Assembly: GCA_000818945.1 (NCBI GenBank)
Contig: KN805393.1
Location: forward strand, 280,332-344,331
From: Schizochytrium sp. CCTCC M209059
Taxonomy: Eukaryota; Sar; Bigyra; Thraustochytrida; Thraustochytriidae
Direction: 5' to 3'
Length of the DNA: 64,000 nt
Positions 61,801-64,000 of the stretch are shown piece by piece. The first letter of the stretch is position 1. The number at the start of each line of letters is the position of its first letter. The translations under genes were made by a program, and so were the position numbers. Under the pieces are notes generated by a model. It saw only the letters and a list, made by a program, of their open reading frames with translations, did no database searches and had not been told where the DNA came from.

Positions 61801-63360
61801 AATCTCAAAGGACTCAAAGCCAAAGATGTCGAGAACCCCAATGAAGGGAAGATCCTCCATGTCGCCCCCGGAGCTTAGAGACGCTGTGATACGCTGCACG
61901 AGGCACCCAAAGAGACCCACATAGAGCGTCTTTGCGACTGCGTCGAGCGAGAACTTGGCGCCGCGTGCGTCGCGTTGCTTGACGATTGCTTCGCCAACGG
62001 TCGTGACCGTGACCTCGGTAAAGCACTTGAGCAGTGCGTCAGGGTCGAGCTGCAAAAGGCTCGCTGCTACCTGGAGGGTTTCGGGATTACTTATCGCAGC
62101 GATGCTCCCTTCGGGGCTGTCCTGGTCGTCAAAGGCAATGTTGCCCATGTGAAGAATGGCGGCGAGAACGGCGAAAACGTCGTCAGCGCCACTGGAGGCG
62201 TCGTCCTCAAGATCATGTTGTTCTTCATCGTCGCCGAACCCAATGGAATTGAGGGCAGAACAGAGTTCCTCAAAGTTTGCGGCGTCCTGCGCAGCCGTTG
62301 GCATATGGCTCTTGGCCCTGTTGTTGGCAGCTTTGCCCGCGCCGAGCAGCCGCTTGGCCTTTTTACCAATGGCGGCAGCAGATGCACCGTGGCCCGTGGA
62401 CTGCTCCCGTGGCGTCAGATACTCAAATTCGACCCCGTCAAGGGAGAGACGACGGCGCAACGCATCATTGGCGCCATGCACGAGTTGGTAAAAGACGTGA
62501 TACGTGCGTTCGCCGCGCACGTGAAAGGTGACCCGCGAGCGTTCGAGAAGATAAGTGGTGACACTGGCGCCAAAGATGCTGAGCTCGCCGTCGCGGTTCT
62601 TGTTCTTGTTCTTGTTCTTGCTTTTCTTTTGCTTTTTCGATTTACCCACGGCAAAGTGCAGTTTCATGAACTTGCCGAAACGGGACGAGTTATGGTTGCG
62701 AGAGGTGACGGAATTGCCAAAGGCCTCAAGGATTGGATTGCTATCGAGAAGACGCTCGTCGAGGCCCGGACCGCTCGATTTGCTGGACTTGCTACTCGAG
62801 GCGCGTACGGTAAGGTGCTTGAGGACCATTTTCGCGCTCGTCGTCTTGCCGGAGCCGCTTTCGCCGCCAATGATGATCGACTGGTCCACCGGGGTGTCCG
62901 ACTCGGCATCGTTGCGTCGCAGGCCGAAAACGAGCTGCTGGTACGCAGACTCGGCAATAGCGTACGGGTGCGGGACGTTGACGGCCGAGGCGTCGCCAAG
63001 AACGCCTTCGGGATCTGGGATCTCGCGCAACGGGTTGACGGCCACGAGCACACTCTGGCTCATAAAGGTGTACGGCTCATCGGCGTCGGCGCGCTCCTTG
63101 ATGTTGCTGAGAATGCCCGGGACGTGAAAGTGCTTGAGGTTTGTCATGTCCGGCTCGATGACGGGGTTGGCCAGGAACATGCGCGCGCGCGTCTCGCGCG
63201 TGAGCTCCATGTTCTGCGCCTTACCGCCACCCTCCGGCTTGACCTTGATCACCTGGCCATTGCGCGCGACCACCTCGTACAGGCCCCAGCTCTCCTTGTT
63301 GCCCGCAAGCCACAGTCGCGTCCCCTCGCGCACCGCGCTCGACGGTACCTCTGCCGCCAT
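58876..63360 (-). CDS. Unconventional myosin with PH-like, SHOCT-like, zinc-ribbon and PX-like tail
   Basis: This single-exon gene encodes 1494 residues. The motor head has the P-loop GESGSGKT (about 165), switch I NSSRFGKF and switch II DIFGFESFEINDFEQLL near 510; a Lys-rich loop interrupts the actin-binding region. The head ends near residue 840 and is followed by a short neck (REKWRRIRTKLRMLG) and a charged coiled coil to about 960. The tail has a PH-like segment (about 1030-1170), an L-x-x-G-V-I-S-E-E-E-Y SHOCT-like motif (about 1227), a zinc ribbon with CPHCGEAL and CPHCGC (about 1277-1300) and a PX-like domain (about 1327-1467). PH and PX domains bind phosphoinositides, so it probably moves or tethers endosomal membranes on actin. 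The ATG at 63358-63360 fits a normal myosin N-terminus; the frame stays open to 63936, but that part is repetitive leader. Confidence 0.92.
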   Translation of the reverse strand: MAAEVPSSAVREGTRLWLAGNKESWGLYEVVARNGQVIKVKPEGGGKAQNMELTRETRARMFLANPVIEPDMTNLKHFHVPGILSNIKERADADEPYTFMSQSVLVAVNPLREIPDPEGVLGDASAVNVPHPYAIAESAYQQLVFGLRRNDAESDTPVDQSIIIGGESGSGKTTSAKMVLKHLTVRASSSKSSKSSGPGLDERLLDSNPILEAFGNSVTSRNHNSSRFGKFMKLHFAVGKSKKQKKSKNKNKNKNRDGELSIFGASVTTYLLERSRVTFHVRGERTYHVFYQLVHGANDALRRRLSLDGVEFEYLTPREQSTGHGASAAAIGKKAKRLLGAGKAANNRAKSHMPTAAQDAANFEELCSALNSIGFGDDEEQHDLEDDASSGADDVFAVLAAILHMGNIAFDDQDSPEGSIAAISNPETLQVAASLLQLDPDALLKCFTEVTVTTVGEAIVKQRDARGAKFSLDAVAKTLYVGLFGCLVQRITASLSSGGDMEDLPFIGVLDIFGFESFEINDFEQLLINYTNEALQSCFSAQIFQSEAALYEREGLLVGEDEREMPVDNTLCVELLEGATSCAGILPTIDAEAKAPGADDERLNATLHREFRTHPNFAKVHPRDARSCFTVQHYAGQVKYTVGSFLEKNSDALPPEVAAIFDSSQSALVRDAFRAAVSSDSKGGDKKKKKKKKKASNSVTAKFRKQMRTLVDELNITRCSFVRCVKPNASMQRSGRGGDWLDNSYIIPQLQCLSIPQTAQVLKGGLPTRVEFDVFYETYTELMPPDAMAVVDEFEASPRQFVDALFYAYEIDPASYKVGRTKIFFKAGMLDKVHEILQGAVAGGLNDEVIERFKESFSREKWRRIRTKLRMLGLLARRVAEAQERLSQAKRVKEEAERKRQEMEMQREIRRERERRVTELTSAAIKEVKALKQNLSELEKLPDTIDDPDEAAAIEAEIERMRARVKVAEENAKRMSISLQRSRHAGANARRTARASLARLSSADDRKSTSQISSRVRSFRQSIALTKDRKHSRKSFRKSVALDYRKDDFLEDESDPPLEITQGLEVHFSTQTLKSPSAVVQLLCMGRGRARERENANTEQDEEYWKDAELRMVGYQMRFLLDGQGASGIRDEQERVIQISSFMMLESDTNAEDANVFIIKAKAPRSGKVKELFRLRFADDEYLSDFETRFQAAVESHLKESARAHALTQGVYVKQDGTEDNEKTQSAKELQELRKAGVISEEEYMMGIFLQISSEDEHLHRYVTVHGEDAYQDYKIQCPHCGEALFNLPTERLEACPHCGCDQLDTPEELEAEAAIARDKEAEARDAMFSEDLENQDEFPFCVVTSDKQQFMFESPTVSEHTDLLTGTTSLVFNMQWIRRFHGENEWQRFVTSHTWPEYRHFFATEIYNIDAIAPEIKQDLPVFDMDPSDPDEMLEDLSLYLVAFLRAVYIHDLLRFPQIPQFFGYTSREALVEDIRRNQEEFDLEEEEDYDSE

Positions 63361-64000
63361 GGTGCCCTCCTCGCCAGCGATCCCGATCTGCTGCTCCGCC
63401 CTGCGCTGCTCTGCCCTGCTCTGCTCTGCTCTGCTCAGCGCCGCCGTCCGTCCCAGCCCGCCGGGAAGCGAGCACTGCCGCACGCGCCGGGAAGGGTGCC
63501 CGCGCCCGCACGCCCGCACGTGCACGGGCCACAGCCGCAGCCGCAGCTTCCTTTGCCGCGGCCTCGTTGTTGCGTTGTTGCTGCTGCACTTTGCCAGTAT
63601 AGTACTACACATAGTACTATACGTATACCCTGGTAGCGTATCGCAAACGCCAAGACGCACAGTGCAGCAGCGCGTGCAGCAGCGCGTGCAGAGGGCACAC
63701 ACCCCGCTGCAGTCAGTCACCACGGTCAATGACTTGGCCTGGCTTTGGCTTGGCTTGGCTTGGCTTGGCTTCGCTTGAGCTTGGCGCCGCTTCTGGCTGC
63801 CGCGGCGAGGTCTGAGAGAGCGAGACACGGCCCGTGCTCGACGAACGAAGAAGGCCAGCCTGAGGAAAGCTGACTGCGAAGGCTCCTCGAGCCGAGGCAC
63901 GCAGGCACGCAGACAGCTGCAGCTCGACCCACTCACTCACCGTCAGTCCGAGCCAGCGGCGCCCCGTCGGGCCATGGAGTTGCGTGCCAAACCTGGGCTC
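63361..64000. other. Upstream region of the myosin gene
   Basis: 5' flank of the myosin, with short CTCTG and CTTGG pentanucleotide runs near 63400-63440 and 63735-63775. No gene is supported up to the window end. Confidence 0.55.

Noticed and set aside
61975..63636. 553-codon open frame on the plus strand opposite the myosin head
   Set aside because: It is antisense to a strongly conserved motor domain and has no motifs; long antisense frames are expected at this GC content.

Overview
This is a piece of a nuclear genome from a GC-rich, gene-dense, intron-poor protist. Evidence for a eukaryote: two spliced leucine-rich-repeat (LRR) genes with GT-AG introns, a Vps10/sortilin receptor, a phosphatidyl-N-methylethanolamine methyltransferase, a REXO4-type exonuclease, a PP2C/cyclic-nucleotide-binding/kinase fusion, a bHLH factor and an unconventional myosin. 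The mix (mostly single-exon genes, a 1140-residue phosphatase-CNB-kinase fusion, a myosin with a lipid-binding tail) would fit a stramenopile, perhaps a labyrinthulomycete/thraustochytrid. That placement is an inference; no rRNA or organelle gene is present to test it, and I saw no rRNA, tRNA or CRISPR array.

Layout. 1-22 kb looks like ordinary housekeeping and signalling content: a many-exon LRR gene cut by the window edge (-), Vps10 receptor (-), small spliced LRR membrane protein (+), REXO4-like exonuclease (+), PEMT-like methyltransferase (-), PP2C-CNB-CNB-kinase fusion (+), an unrecognised 558-residue protein (+), bHLH protein (-). 22.5-58.3 kb is a distinct accessory block: two tandem dioxygenase-like genes (+), then three very large paralogous single-exon genes (A, B, C; 2670 to about 3100 residues; all -) and two paralogous LRR genes (+), each LRR gene sitting head-to-head with one giant gene (A/LRR-1, C/LRR-2). 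58.9-63.4 kb is a myosin (-).

The block is the main discovery. Each giant protein carries superfamily-2 helicase motifs in circularly permuted order (Ia-like, DECH box, SAT, motifs V and VI, and only then the GKT Walker A), followed by a glycosyltransferase-like domain with a W-I-L-D-D-x-V-D signature. This is the layout I recall for GREB1, a permuted SF2 helicase followed by a TET-associated glycosyltransferase (TAGT). Here both the GKT and DECH motifs are intact in all three copies. Next to them lie two 2-oxoglutarate/Fe(II) dioxygenase-like genes; one keeps HxD...H...R, while its neighbour has lost the histidine ligands. Oxygenase plus TAGT-like glycosyltransferase plus helicase suggests an oxidise-then-glycosylate modification system, on DNA by analogy with TET/JBP systems, although a protein substrate cannot be excluded. 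The C-terminal tails of A, B and C have diverged by internal duplication (about 500-bp repeats in A, a 381-bp duplication in B) and by presence or absence of a Cys/His-rich zinc-binding-like region. A also carries a frameshift before its conserved C-terminal module.
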